Below, piece after piece: positions 1-7,596 of a stretch of 32,758 bases of DNA. Position numbers and translations under genes: made by a program. Under the pieces are notes generated by a model. It did no database searches. It was not told the origin of the DNA and worked only from the letters and a program-made list of their open reading frames with translations. Source of the stretch: Anaerolineae bacterium (GTDB taxonomy: Bacteria; Chloroflexota; Anaerolineae; Aggregatilineales; Phototrophicaceae); NCBI GenBank assembly GCA_021296065.1, contig JAGWBD010000004.1, forward strand, positions 58,325 to 91,082, written 5' to 3'. The number at the start of each line of letters is the position of its first letter. Position 1 is the first letter of the stretch.

Positions 1-1172
1 TCATCCAGCTCCCAGGGGTCGCGTTGCACGTCGAAGAGTTGCAGCGGCTGCAGCGGATCGCGGCGCGCAACCAGCTTCCAGCCCCCGGCCAGCGCGCAGA
101 GCAGGTCGCCGCACTCGCTGAACAGCGGCCGCGCTTCCAGGCGCTCGCCGCGCAGGGCCGGCAGCAGCGAACGCCCCGGCGCGTCGGGGTCGGGGTCGGC
201 GCCGGCCAGCTCCAGCAGCGTGGGCAGAAAGTCCACCGTGCCTGCAGGCGTAGTGCAGCGCTGTCCCCGCGTCTGGCCCGGCAGACGGACCAGCAGCGGC
301 ACGCGCAGCGACTCGTCGTACATCACATTCTTGCTGAACAACCCCTGGGCGCCGTTCATCTCGCCGTGGTCGGAGGTGAAGAAGAGCGCCGTGCTGTCCG
401 CCAGACCGCCCTGCGCCAGGGTCTCCAGCAGGCGACCGAGCGCCGCGTCCAGTTGCGTGATTTCGCCGTAGTAACGCTCGCGAAAGGTCTGCAGATCGTA
501 GTCAGCGTCCCATGGCGGCATGCGGTACCAGGCCGACGGGTCTACGTTGGGCTCGATCATCAGGTCGCGGCCGGCGTAGCGCGCCAGCTGTTCCGGCGGC
601 GGCGAACAGGGCGGATGCGGCGCCTGGTACGAGACGAAGAGGCAGAAAGGCTGCGGCAAGTGCGGCAGCCACTCCTGCGCGATGGCTGTCAGGCTGTCGG
701 TCTCGTGGCCCTGCAACGGCCGCGCCTCGTCCGACTCATCCGTCCAGTAGCGCCCCTGCCAGTGATCGACGTGATGACTCTCCCAGCCGACGAAGCGCTG
801 GAAGCCGCCGCGCTCCTGCGGCAACACCTTGCGTTCGCGCTGCGGCTGGCCGCCCAGATGCCACTTGCCCAGCCAGGCCGTGTGGTAGCCGGCGTCATTC
901 AGACGCTGCGCCAGCGTGGGCATGCCGTCCGGCAGCGCCTGACCGTTGCGCGTGACGCCCGTCTGCGAGGGCCAGCGCCCGGTCAGCAGGCAGGCGCGCC
1001 AGGGCGTGCACAGCGGCGAACTGCTGCAAGCCTGGCTGAAAAGCGTGCTCTGTCGCGCGAGGGCCTGCAAATGAGGCGTATGGACCAGCGGGTGACCGTC
1101 CGTCGCCGTCCAGCGCGCGCCCAGCTGGTCCGCAAAGATGAAGAGCAGGTTGGGCGGGAGGGTCGGCGGCAC
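1..1172 (-). CDS. Sulfatase (formylglycine-dependent), C-terminus cut by window edge
   Basis: A sulfatase hydrolyses sulfate esters, here probably on a sulfated sugar or glycan. The visible 390 residues start with GTG, 6 nt after the stop of the upstream permease and in the same frame. Near the N-terminus is the metal-site strand NLLFIFADQ (residues 8-16). The CTPWR motif at 55-59 is the C-x-P-x-R signature in which Cys55 would become formylglycine. GKWHLG lies near residue 102 and the TSDHGE metal/active-site motif near 266-271. No signal peptide is visible, so the enzyme is probably cytoplasmic and acts on imported substrate. As last gene of the binding protein-MalF-MalG operon it suggests that the imported sugar is sulfated. 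The family call is firm; the substrate is unknown. The usual two-Asp N-terminal metal motif appears here with only one Asp. Confidence 0.93.
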   Translation of the reverse strand, partial: MPPTLPPNLLFIFADQLGARWTATDGHPLVHTPHLQALARQSTLFSQACSSSPLCTPWRACLLTGRWPSQTGVTRNGQALPDGMPTLAQRLNDAGYHTAWLGKWHLGGQPQRERKVLPQERGGFQRFVGWESHHVDHWQGRYWTDESDEARPLQGHETDSLTAIAQEWLPHLPQPFCLFVSYQAPHPPCSPPPEQLARYAGRDLMIEPNVDPSAWYRMPPWDADYDLQTFRERYYGEITQLDAALGRLLETLAQGGLADSTALFFTSDHGEMNGAQGLFSKNVMYDESLRVPLLVRLPGQTRGQRCTTPAGTVDFLPTLLELAGADPDPDAPGRSLLPALRGERLEARPLFSECGDLLCALAGGWKLVARRDPLQPLQLFDVQRDPWELD

Positions 1173-1178
1173 CGGCCC

Positions 1179-2069
1179 TCAGCCCTTGATGCCGGAGAGG
1201 TTGGCGCCCTGGATGAACTGCTTCTGGAAGAGGAAAAAGACTGCCAGCACCGGGATGACCATCATCACGGTGGCCGCCATTTGCTGGTGTTGCATGCCGC
1301 CCTGGCCGGGCAGCGAGGTGAACTTGTAGAGGCCGATGGCCAGGGTGTGCAGGTTCTCGTCCTTGAGGTAGATCAGCGGCCCCAGAAATTCGTTCCAGCT
1401 GTTCTGCACGCTGAGGATGGCCATCACCACGATGGCCGGCTTGGCCAGCGGCACCATGATCTGCGTGAAAATGCGTATCTCGCTGGCGCCATCGATCTTG
1501 GCCGAATCGAGGAAGTCCTGCTGGATGCCGAGGAAGAACTGGCGCCCTAGGAAGATGAAGAAGGCGTTGCCGAACCATTCCGGCACCACCAGCGGGTAGA
1601 AGGTGTTCACCCAGCCGATCTCGTTGTAGACGATGTAGACCGGGATCAGACGCACGGCGAAGGGCAGCATCAGCGTCGCCAGCAGGATGAGGAAGAGCAG
1701 GTCGCGGTAGGGGAAGCGGAAGCGGGCGAAGCCGTAGGCCACGATGGTGGAGGAAATCAGGCTGCCGGCCAGCGAGAAAATGGTGATGATCATCGTGTTG
1801 CGGAAGGTCACGCCGAAGTTCCAGAAGCGCAGCGCTTCCGTGTAATTCTCCGGCTGCCAGACCCGCGGGATCCACTCCGGCGGGAAGACGCCCACCTGCG
1901 ACAAGGGCATGAAGGAGGTCATCAGCATCCAGATCAGCGGCGCGACGAACCACAGGCTGCAGGCGATCAGCAGGGCATAGAGCAGCGCGCGACCGAGGTA
2001 GAACGCCGGCGGCCTGCGTACCTGCACCATGCGGCCCTGCAGGGCTCCGCGTTCGCTGACCGTGGTCAT
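1179..2069 (-). CDS. Carbohydrate ABC transporter permease, MalG type
   Basis: This is an inner-membrane permease subunit of a binding-protein-dependent sugar importer. It has 296 residues, the usual MalG length. A cytoplasmic N-terminus of about 25 residues precedes a first membrane helix near 27-50, followed by the periplasmic loop with PENYTEAL typical of MalG/UgpE proteins. The EAA coupling loop that docks on the ATPase spans about 188-215 and contains DGASEIRI at 193-200. The gene starts 18 nt downstream of the MalF-type gene, with a GGAG-containing ribosome site, and is followed after 6 nt by the sulfatase. Its partner is the 2088-3038 permease. The family is certain; the transported sugar is not readable from sequence. 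Confidence 0.95.
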   Translation of the reverse strand: MTTVSERGALQGRMVQVRRPPAFYLGRALLYALLIACSLWFVAPLIWMLMTSFMPLSQVGVFPPEWIPRVWQPENYTEALRFWNFGVTFRNTMIITIFSLAGSLISSTIVAYGFARFRFPYRDLLFLILLATLMLPFAVRLIPVYIVYNEIGWVNTFYPLVVPEWFGNAFFIFLGRQFFLGIQQDFLDSAKIDGASEIRIFTQIMVPLAKPAIVVMAILSVQNSWNEFLGPLIYLKDENLHTLAIGLYKFTSLPGQGGMQHQQMAATVMMVIPVLAVFFLFQKQFIQGANLSGIKG

Positions 2070-2087
2070 GGCTGCTCTCTCCTTCCC

Positions 2088-3038
2088 CTAGTTGTTGTAG
2101 AACACCCAGCGGTCGGATGTCAGCACGACGATGGCGGTGAAGGCAAAGAGAATAATGAAGAGAATCCAGGCCAGCGCCGAGGCGTAGCCCATCTGCGGCG
2201 GCAGGAATTCAAAGGCGTGGTTGTAAAGGTGCAGCATGTAGGTGCGCGTGGCGTCGCGCGGGCCGCCCTGGGTCATGATGAAGACCTGGTTGAAGACCTG
2301 GAAGGCGCTGATGATGTTGATCAAAATGTTGAGGAAGATCGTGGGCGTCAACAGCGGCAGCGTCACCCGCAGCAGGCGCTGCAGCCAGCTGGCGCCGTCG
2401 ATACGCGCCGCGTCGTAATACTCCTCCGGGATGTTCTGCAGGCCGGCGAGGAAGATGATCATGGTCACGCCGACCCAGGTGGTGCTCATCACCAGCAGTC
2501 CGCTCATGGCGTAGGCCGGGCTGCTGAGCCAGCGGATGCGCCCCTGCCCCAGCAGGCTCAGGAACCAGTTCAGCAGGCCGTAGCGGGCATTAAGAATGTA
2601 GATCCACACCATCGAGATGGCCACGATGGGCACCGTCGAGGGGATGTAGAAAAGCGTGCGCCACACGCCCAGGAAACGCACCTTGGAATTGAGCAGCATC
2701 GCCAGCGAGAAGGCCAGCACAATGCGAATGGCGACCGAGCCGACCACGTAGAGCGCGGTGTTGCCCAGCGACTTCAGAAAAAGTGAGTCGCCGCTGAAGA
2801 TTTCGTTGTAGTTGGCCAGGCCGATCCACACCGGCGGGTTGATGACGTCGTAACGCGTGAAGCTGAGTACGAAGGAGGCTACGAAGGGGAAGAACGAGAA
2901 GAGCAGCAGGCCGATGATCCAGGGGCTGACGAAGGCCAGGCCGTAGAGCGCTTCGCGGCGGCGCATGGGCGAGAGATCGCGCCAGCCCTCGCGTTTGCCC
3001 TTCATGCTGCGCCACTGCGAGCCGAATGCTGCTGTCAT
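2088..3038 (-). CDS. Carbohydrate ABC transporter permease, MalF type
   Basis: This is the partner permease of the same sugar importer, 316 residues with six predicted membrane helices. The basic N-terminus (PMRRREA, about 24-30) is followed by a first helix near 31-60. The EAA loop at about 205-232 contains DAARIDGASWLQRLLRV, the canonical D-G-A form of MalF/UgpA proteins. The start is supported by AGGAG about 6 nt upstream on the minus strand. It lies 79 nt downstream of the binding-protein gene, and a GC-rich stem-loop sits in that gap. It ends in TAG. The ATPase subunit is not in the window, as is usual where one MsmX-type ATPase serves several importers. Confidence 0.95.
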   Translation of the reverse strand: MTAAFGSQWRSMKGKREGWRDLSPMRRREALYGLAFVSPWIIGLLLFSFFPFVASFVLSFTRYDVINPPVWIGLANYNEIFSGDSLFLKSLGNTALYVVGSVAIRIVLAFSLAMLLNSKVRFLGVWRTLFYIPSTVPIVAISMVWIYILNARYGLLNWFLSLLGQGRIRWLSSPAYAMSGLLVMSTTWVGVTMIIFLAGLQNIPEEYYDAARIDGASWLQRLLRVTLPLLTPTIFLNILINIISAFQVFNQVFIMTQGGPRDATRTYMLHLYNHAFEFLPPQMGYASALAWILFIILFAFTAIVVLTSDRWVFYNN

Positions 3039-3069
3039 GCCCCGCTCCTGCTACCTGACCAGGGGTGAA

Positions 3070-3095
3070 GGGGAGGAACGCGAAGGTCCCTCCCC
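3070..3095 (-). promoter_or_regulatory. Intercistronic stem-loop between binding-protein and MalF-type genes
   Basis: Perfect 7-bp arms at 3070-3076 and 3089-3095 enclose a 12-nt loop. There is no T-run after it on the minus strand, so it is not a classic full terminator. A structure in this place could protect the 3' end of the binding-protein message or cause partial attenuation, giving more binding protein than permease. The role is inferred from position. Confidence 0.45.
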
Positions 3096-3117
3096 CTGTG
3101 ATGGAACGGTCGTCGAT

Positions 3118-4551
3118 TTAGCTGTAATCGGCCCAGAAGGTATCCAGCAGCGCCTGAATCTCCGCCTCGGCATCAGCCAGGGCCTGCTCGACCGACTTCT
3201 CGCCGAAGAGCACTTCGTCGCGCATGCGGTTGATGACCTCGTTGGCCTCCGGCTGCACCGGCGACACCGCCACCACGTTGTCCAGCACCGCCACGCCGAG
3301 AATGTCGGCGGCCATGCGGTGCGACACGCCATTCTTCTCGTAGCCGTCGCAATCCGCCAGCGGCGAGGGGCGCTGCTGCTGCTGCAGGAACCAGCAGGCG
3401 CCACCGACCATGCTGGTGGTGGTCTCGCCGTCGCCGTTGACGTCACCGACGCCGATCAGCGCGCCCTCGTCGTCGAAGTCCAGTTCCAGCTCGACGTTCG
3501 ACTCCACCTGGGCCGTCATCCACTTGACCAGCTGCCAGGCCTCGTCGGGATGCGGGGCGTTTTGCGGGATCATGAAGCCCCAGCCGCCGGAGACCGCGCC
3601 GCGGCGGTCCGGGCTGCCGCTGGGCCCGTAGGGCATGGGCGCCACGCCGAAGCCGAGATTGCCCATGTCGTCCTCGCCGAAGACCTCGGTCGTGCCATGG
3701 CTCTCCAGCTGGAAGAGCTGCCAGGAGCCGCTGAACTGGATCGAGTCGAAGCCGAGGATGAGCGGCGTCTGGTCGAACTCGCCGGTCATCTCGTAGAAGG
3801 AGTTGACCTCCTCGATGCCGAAGTTGATGTCATCGGTGAAGGAGCGGATGAATTCCAGGGTCTCGATCCCGGCCTGGTTGTTGATGGTGACCGTGCGCAG
3901 GTCGTCGCTGATCCAGTCCTGGCCGTTGGCGTTGAGCCAGGTCAGGAAACTGGTGGCGGCGACGTTGACGCCGACGTGGTCGAGGAAGCCATCCTCACCG
4001 GTACTCAGCGCCATACCGACTTCCTTAAGTTCGTCCCAGGTCTCGGGGAAGGAGTCGAAACCGGCGTCGGCCAGTTGCTTCTTGTTGTACCAGCCAAGGG
4101 CCACCGCGCCGCCCGTGGGGTTGGGCAGCATCCAGGTCTTGCCGTCGTACTGGTTGCCGACGAACTCGGCGGGCACGAACATGTCGGCCGTGATGCCGTC
4201 AGCCGCCATGTAGTCATCCAGCGGGATGATCGAGTTGGTGGCGGCGAAGAAGGGCAGGTCCTGGCGGCCGAACATGGTGACGTCCGGCGGCTCGCCGGCG
4301 GCGATGGCCGTCAGCAGATTGGGCAGCCGGTTGTCCCAGGGCAGGAAGATATTGTTGACGCAGATGCCGGGGTTGGCGACCTCGAAGGCCGCGATGGCTG
4401 ATTCCATGATCGGGATACGGTTGCCGCCCCAGTGATGCCAGTAGGTCAGGGTGACGTCACCCTGGCAGTCGGCGTTCTGCGCCTGGGCCGCCAGCGTGAA
4501 GGACAGCAACAGGGTCAGCAGCAACACTGCGCTCAAGAGCTTCCGGGTCAT
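3118..4551 (-). CDS. Extracellular sugar-binding protein of ABC importer
   Basis: A family-1 extracellular solute-binding protein of 477 residues that captures a sugar for the permeases downstream. The ATG at 4551 is chosen because it opens a signal peptide (MTRKLL, a hydrophobic stretch, likely cleavage after AQA near residue 24) and has AAAGGA about 7 nt upstream; the frame itself is open further upstream. The mature protein starts with DVTLTYWHHWGG and continues with FEVANPGI, typical of UgpB/MalE-like proteins. No lipobox cysteine is seen at the cleavage site. An unusual acidic insert near 355-380 carries DVNGDGE (about 370-376), which looks like a calcium-binding loop. It is the first gene of the operon, downstream of a strong promoter at 4653-4681. 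Confidence 0.93.
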   Translation of the reverse strand: MTRKLLSAVLLLTLLLSFTLAAQAQNADCQGDVTLTYWHHWGGNRIPIMESAIAAFEVANPGICVNNIFLPWDNRLPNLLTAIAAGEPPDVTMFGRQDLPFFAATNSIIPLDDYMAADGITADMFVPAEFVGNQYDGKTWMLPNPTGGAVALGWYNKKQLADAGFDSFPETWDELKEVGMALSTGEDGFLDHVGVNVAATSFLTWLNANGQDWISDDLRTVTINNQAGIETLEFIRSFTDDINFGIEEVNSFYEMTGEFDQTPLILGFDSIQFSGSWQLFQLESHGTTEVFGEDDMGNLGFGVAPMPYGPSGSPDRRGAVSGGWGFMIPQNAPHPDEAWQLVKWMTAQVESNVELELDFDDEGALIGVGDVNGDGETTTSMVGGACWFLQQQQRPSPLADCDGYEKNGVSHRMAADILGVAVLDNVVAVSPVQPEANEVINRMRDEVLFGEKSVEQALADAEAEIQALLDTFWADYS

Positions 4552-4652
4552 GGGATGATCCTTTCTCCATAAGGGACGATGATTGGCACTGCTTTCAGGC
4601 ATTTTAATCCTGATGCCGCGGCCCCGCGTCAGCGCGGCCCGCGACCCTGTGA

Positions 4653-4681
4653 AATTTACCACGCAGCGCCCGCAAGGTCAA
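4653..4681 (-). promoter_or_regulatory. Sigma70-type promoter of first ABC operon
   Basis: On the minus strand TTGACC (4676-4681) is followed after 17 nt by TAAATT (4653-4658). This is five of six and four of six matches to the -35 and -10 consensus. It leaves a leader of about 95 nt before the binding-protein ATG at 4551, and that leader includes a small GC-rich inverted repeat (CCGCG-CTGA-CGCGG). The second ABC operon has the same TTGACC-N17 arrangement. Confidence 0.65.
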
Positions 4682-4731
4682 AGCAGGGGCGTGGAGGGGG
4701 GCGCTCCGTACATTTGTGCGAATGGCTGTTG

Positions 4732-4768
4732 TAGAATCAACGAGCGTGTGACGCGGGTGAACGAGAGG
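4732..4768 (+). promoter_or_regulatory. Weak -10 candidate and ribosome site of the ApeA-like gene
   Basis: TAGAAT at 4732-4737 resembles a -10 box, but no good -35 is seen at the right spacing. GAGAGG at 4763-4768 lies 7 nt before the ATG at 4776 and supports that start. Confidence 0.35.
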
Positions 4769-4775
4769 TCCAGGG

Positions 4776-6173
4776 ATGGAAGGGTTTACGTTGAAAGGCG
4801 TCTGGTGGTTACCAGAGAACCCTGATCACGAAATTACAGGAATCCTGACTTTTGATCCTCAGGGAAACTCCGAACTGGAACTGTTCGGTTCTTACAAGAA
4901 AGGACTTTCAGAGCTGCCGATGAATCAGCCCATTATATTGGGGGCTGGAGAAAATGGTAAGGCAATTACTTTGGTGGACTGCATTGATTTGGGTACTGGT
5001 CGCACTGTTAGTCAGTTTCAATGGGTAAAGTCCAGGTACATTCCATACTTGATCATCCAAGGTCACCACTTCAATAGCGTCGAAGAGGTTTCGTTTGAAC
5101 GCGTGAAAGTAAGTTTCTGCGGATTTACCGAGTGGGCATCAACGGGTAAGGGATGGGGGAACATCAGGGCAGAAGATCGCCTACCCGTTAATCCTCCTGA
5201 CAGTGACATCTTTGCGGAACTGGTTGACTCAACATTGGTATTCCGTCGGGGTTTCTCGTGGTCTCTGCGGCGGTTCAAGGAATTCTCAATCAGGGAAGAT
5301 GCGCATGTTGACTTTGTCGCCGACAGACCATGGGGATATGAAGAAACGATTGCGAGGATATTCCATCTCGGTGTATTCCTCAGTTTGGCCATGAAGGCTT
5401 GTTCATGGCCAGTTTCAGTAAATGCACCTAATCCTTCCGGCCCCCGTTGGGAACTTTCCATCCACTATCATTGTGTTACCGATATCCAGATATCAGAGAG
5501 TGTTTCCCGTTACTTCATGTATTTCGCCCTCGACGACAAGAGGGAAGACATTGAGCAACGACTAAAGAACTGGTTCGCCATATCGGAAATTCTGCAACAG
5601 GTAGTTTATCTCTTCAGTCGTGGAATTTCGGAGAAAATGTATCCGGAAGACAGATTCCTGACATTCGCAAAGGCAGTAGAGGCGTACCATCGACAGATTC
5701 ATGAAGAAACGTATATCGATGAGTCAGAATTTGATGCACTCAAAGATGATCTAAAGAAGTCAATCAGGTCATGTATTCCGTCTGCTGAGTACAAGGATCT
5801 AAGACGGCGTATCTATGAAAGTTTGAACCTGGCTAACAACCCTTCATTACATGACAGGCTCGCCGAATTGAGGGAAAAACATCAGAACCACAACCGGAAA
5901 CTCTTTGAAGACTTTGGTTCATTTTCAGACGATGTGGTGAGTACACGTGACTATCTGACACACTACTTTGATGCAGGTGAATCCAAAGCGAGGGTAGATG
6001 GTTCGTCCCTCCACTACATGAGCGAGAAGCTGCGGCTAATCCTCGACCTTTGCTTGCTGTCAGAGTTGGGCTTCAGTGACGAGGAACTCCAGCAGATGGC
6101 AGTCAAAAATATCCCGCCAGACCCTGGGCGCCCGGAGAGCACGGCACCACAACCTGTGCAATCGGGCGGGTAA
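4776..6173 (+). CDS. ApeA-like HEPN-domain protein (probable anti-phage defence)
   Basis: This 465-residue protein resembles the ApeA family, in which an N-terminal beta-rich domain is joined to a C-terminal HEPN ribonuclease domain. What is visible: a beta-rich N-terminal half (about 1-240) starting GFTLKGVWWLPENPD, with the ApeA-like pattern of ligand-style strands, then a helical C-terminal half (about 260-445). The latter carries RDYLTHYF, in which R391 and H396 form the R-x4-H catalytic motif of HEPN RNases. Known ApeA proteins protect against phage, probably by RNA cleavage after infection. The gene stands alone on the plus strand between two minus-strand sugar operons and is clearly AT-richer, with different codon use (many ATA, AGG, TTG), which points to horizontal transfer. 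The family assignment is from memory of the fold and motif and is fairly confident; activity is inferred. Confidence 0.8.
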   Translation: MEGFTLKGVWWLPENPDHEITGILTFDPQGNSELELFGSYKKGLSELPMNQPIILGAGENGKAITLVDCIDLGTGRTVSQFQWVKSRYIPYLIIQGHHFNSVEEVSFERVKVSFCGFTEWASTGKGWGNIRAEDRLPVNPPDSDIFAELVDSTLVFRRGFSWSLRRFKEFSIREDAHVDFVADRPWGYEETIARIFHLGVFLSLAMKACSWPVSVNAPNPSGPRWELSIHYHCVTDIQISESVSRYFMYFALDDKREDIEQRLKNWFAISEILQQVVYLFSRGISEKMYPEDRFLTFAKAVEAYHRQIHEETYIDESEFDALKDDLKKSIRSCIPSAEYKDLRRRIYESLNLANNPSLHDRLAELREKHQNHNRKLFEDFGSFSDDVVSTRDYLTHYFDAGESKARVDGSSLHYMSEKLRLILDLCLLSELGFSDEELQQMAVKNIPPDPGRPESTAPQPVQSGG

Positions 6174-6227
6174 CAAACTCCGCCACGTTCCCTGCTACCC
6201 AAACCGCGCTCCTCGCAGCACCCCACC

Positions 6228-7559
6228 TCACCCCTCGTCGACCACGTCCAGGCCAGCGAAGAGCACCGCGTCCGGGTTCAGCAACTGGCGGTCGGTGGCG
6301 CTGACGTCGATGCCAGTGGTATGCGTCCAGGGGGGCTCACCGGTCCAGACGCGCAGCATCAGCCCGTGATGGCCCGTCGGCGCGTCCTGCGGCAGGTCCA
6401 GATTCATCGTCTTGTGCACGATCATGCCCGGCAGAAAGGCGGTCGAGGGCAGCAGGGTGCCGAGCTGGGGGTCGTCGTCCTGGGCGATGGAATCGAAGTT
6501 GGGGCCCACAAGTGCGTGCAGCGACACAAACAGGGACGGTTCGGGCAGAGCCCGCCGCGCCTGCCAGTAGAGAATCACCTCAACGCGCTCTCCAGGTGAC
6601 GCCGGCGCGCCCTCCAGCCGGTAGCCCAGCAGGGCCAGGTCGCCATCCAGGTATTCCACCAGCACCCGTTCGCTGCTGAAATGCAGTTGCACGGCGGGCG
6701 TCAGCCACAGCCAGGCGCCATAGGCAGCCACGGCCAGCGCGCCCGTCAGCGGCACCAGAACAGAGGCGCGCGTCCAGGCCGCCAGACGCCCGGCGTCGGG
6801 AGCCTGAGCTGGCAGCACCTTCTGCGCCAGCAGCAACAGGGCGCCCAGCGCCAGCGTCACGCCCACCAGTTCCGCCATTTCCTCCAGCAGGTCCCACCAG
6901 GGTTTTTGGGCGGAGAAGGCCCGGCAGGCCGTCGCCAGCCAGTCCGGCCCTGCGCAGTCAGAGCCGATCCGCACCATGGCGTCCAGCAGCGAGTCCAGCA
7001 CGACGGCGCTGGCTGCCATCATGGCGATGCCAATCAGCAGCAGGGCGTATTCGCGCCGCCGTCCTTGACTGGTTGCCAGCAGCAGGGCGGCGGGCAAGCC
7101 CATGACCAGACCTGCCAGCAGGTACAGCGCGCGCCAGAGCGGGCGGTTCGTCTCGTGAATCACGAAGTACTCGTCCAGCGCGAGGAACAGGAAACCGGCG
7201 CCCAACAGGAACCAGAACAGCCGGTAGGCCGGCGCCGGCAAGCGCCCGTCGGCCGCCCGCCAGCCCAGCCGCGTGGCGAAAACCAGGGCCGCCACGCCCG
7301 CCATGAGCAACTGCGCCGCGGCCATGGCGACCGCCAGGCGATACTCGCCGCCGAGATTCAGGTGCCACTGCAGGGGCGCAGCTTCCGCGGCCAGCAGACC
7401 GGGTTGCGCCAGCGCCAGCAACAACTCCATGGCCAACAGGACCAGCAGAAAGCGGCGAATGAAACGGCTTGGGCGGGCGCGCCAGAGCAGGATGGCGCCA
7501 ACAATCAGCAAGACCAGAAGCGTTGCTACCAGCAGGGCCAGCAGCAAAAACTCGTTCAT
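6228..7559 (-). CDS. Polytopic membrane protein with C-terminal beta-sandwich domain (paralogue A)
   Basis: This 443-residue protein has about eight hydrophobic helices between residues 1 and 280 and an external C-terminal domain at about 285-443. The C-terminal part has the pattern DLALLGYRL, then PGERVEVILYWQAR, then LPGMIVHKTMNLDLPQDAPTG. A similar beta-sandwich is common at the ends of Chloroflexota membrane glycosyltransferases and related proteins. The helical part has no glycosyltransferase motif I can name; a conserved acidic site (LALDEYFVIHE, about 126-136) is shared with its paralogue at 14783-16090. It is the last gene of the second ABC operon, 37 nt after the 764-residue gene, with no clear ribosome site. 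It may act on, or anchor, extracellular glycan; this is inference. Confidence 0.85.
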   Translation of the reverse strand: MNEFLLLALLVATLLVLLIVGAILLWRARPSRFIRRFLLVLLAMELLLALAQPGLLAAEAAPLQWHLNLGGEYRLAVAMAAAQLLMAGVAALVFATRLGWRAADGRLPAPAYRLFWFLLGAGFLFLALDEYFVIHETNRPLWRALYLLAGLVMGLPAALLLATSQGRRREYALLLIGIAMMAASAVVLDSLLDAMVRIGSDCAGPDWLATACRAFSAQKPWWDLLEEMAELVGVTLALGALLLLAQKVLPAQAPDAGRLAAWTRASVLVPLTGALAVAAYGAWLWLTPAVQLHFSSERVLVEYLDGDLALLGYRLEGAPASPGERVEVILYWQARRALPEPSLFVSLHALVGPNFDSIAQDDDPQLGTLLPSTAFLPGMIVHKTMNLDLPQDAPTGHHGLMLRVWTGEPPWTHTTGIDVSATDRQLLNPDAVLFAGLDVVDEG

Positions 7560-7596
7560 CGCGTTGTCAGGTTAGCGGCTGCGCCGCCATCCCGTT

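Noticed and set aside
24-1550. Long plus-strand open frame of 508 codons
   Set aside because: It runs antisense to the sulfatase and MalG-type permease, is dominated by Arg/Gln/Ala as expected for a GC-rich shadow frame, and has no domain.
2965-4401. Plus-strand open frame of 478 codons
   Set aside because: It is antisense to the sugar-binding protein and rich in Val/Gly/Leu with no motif; the minus-strand gene has a signal peptide, ribosome site and family match.
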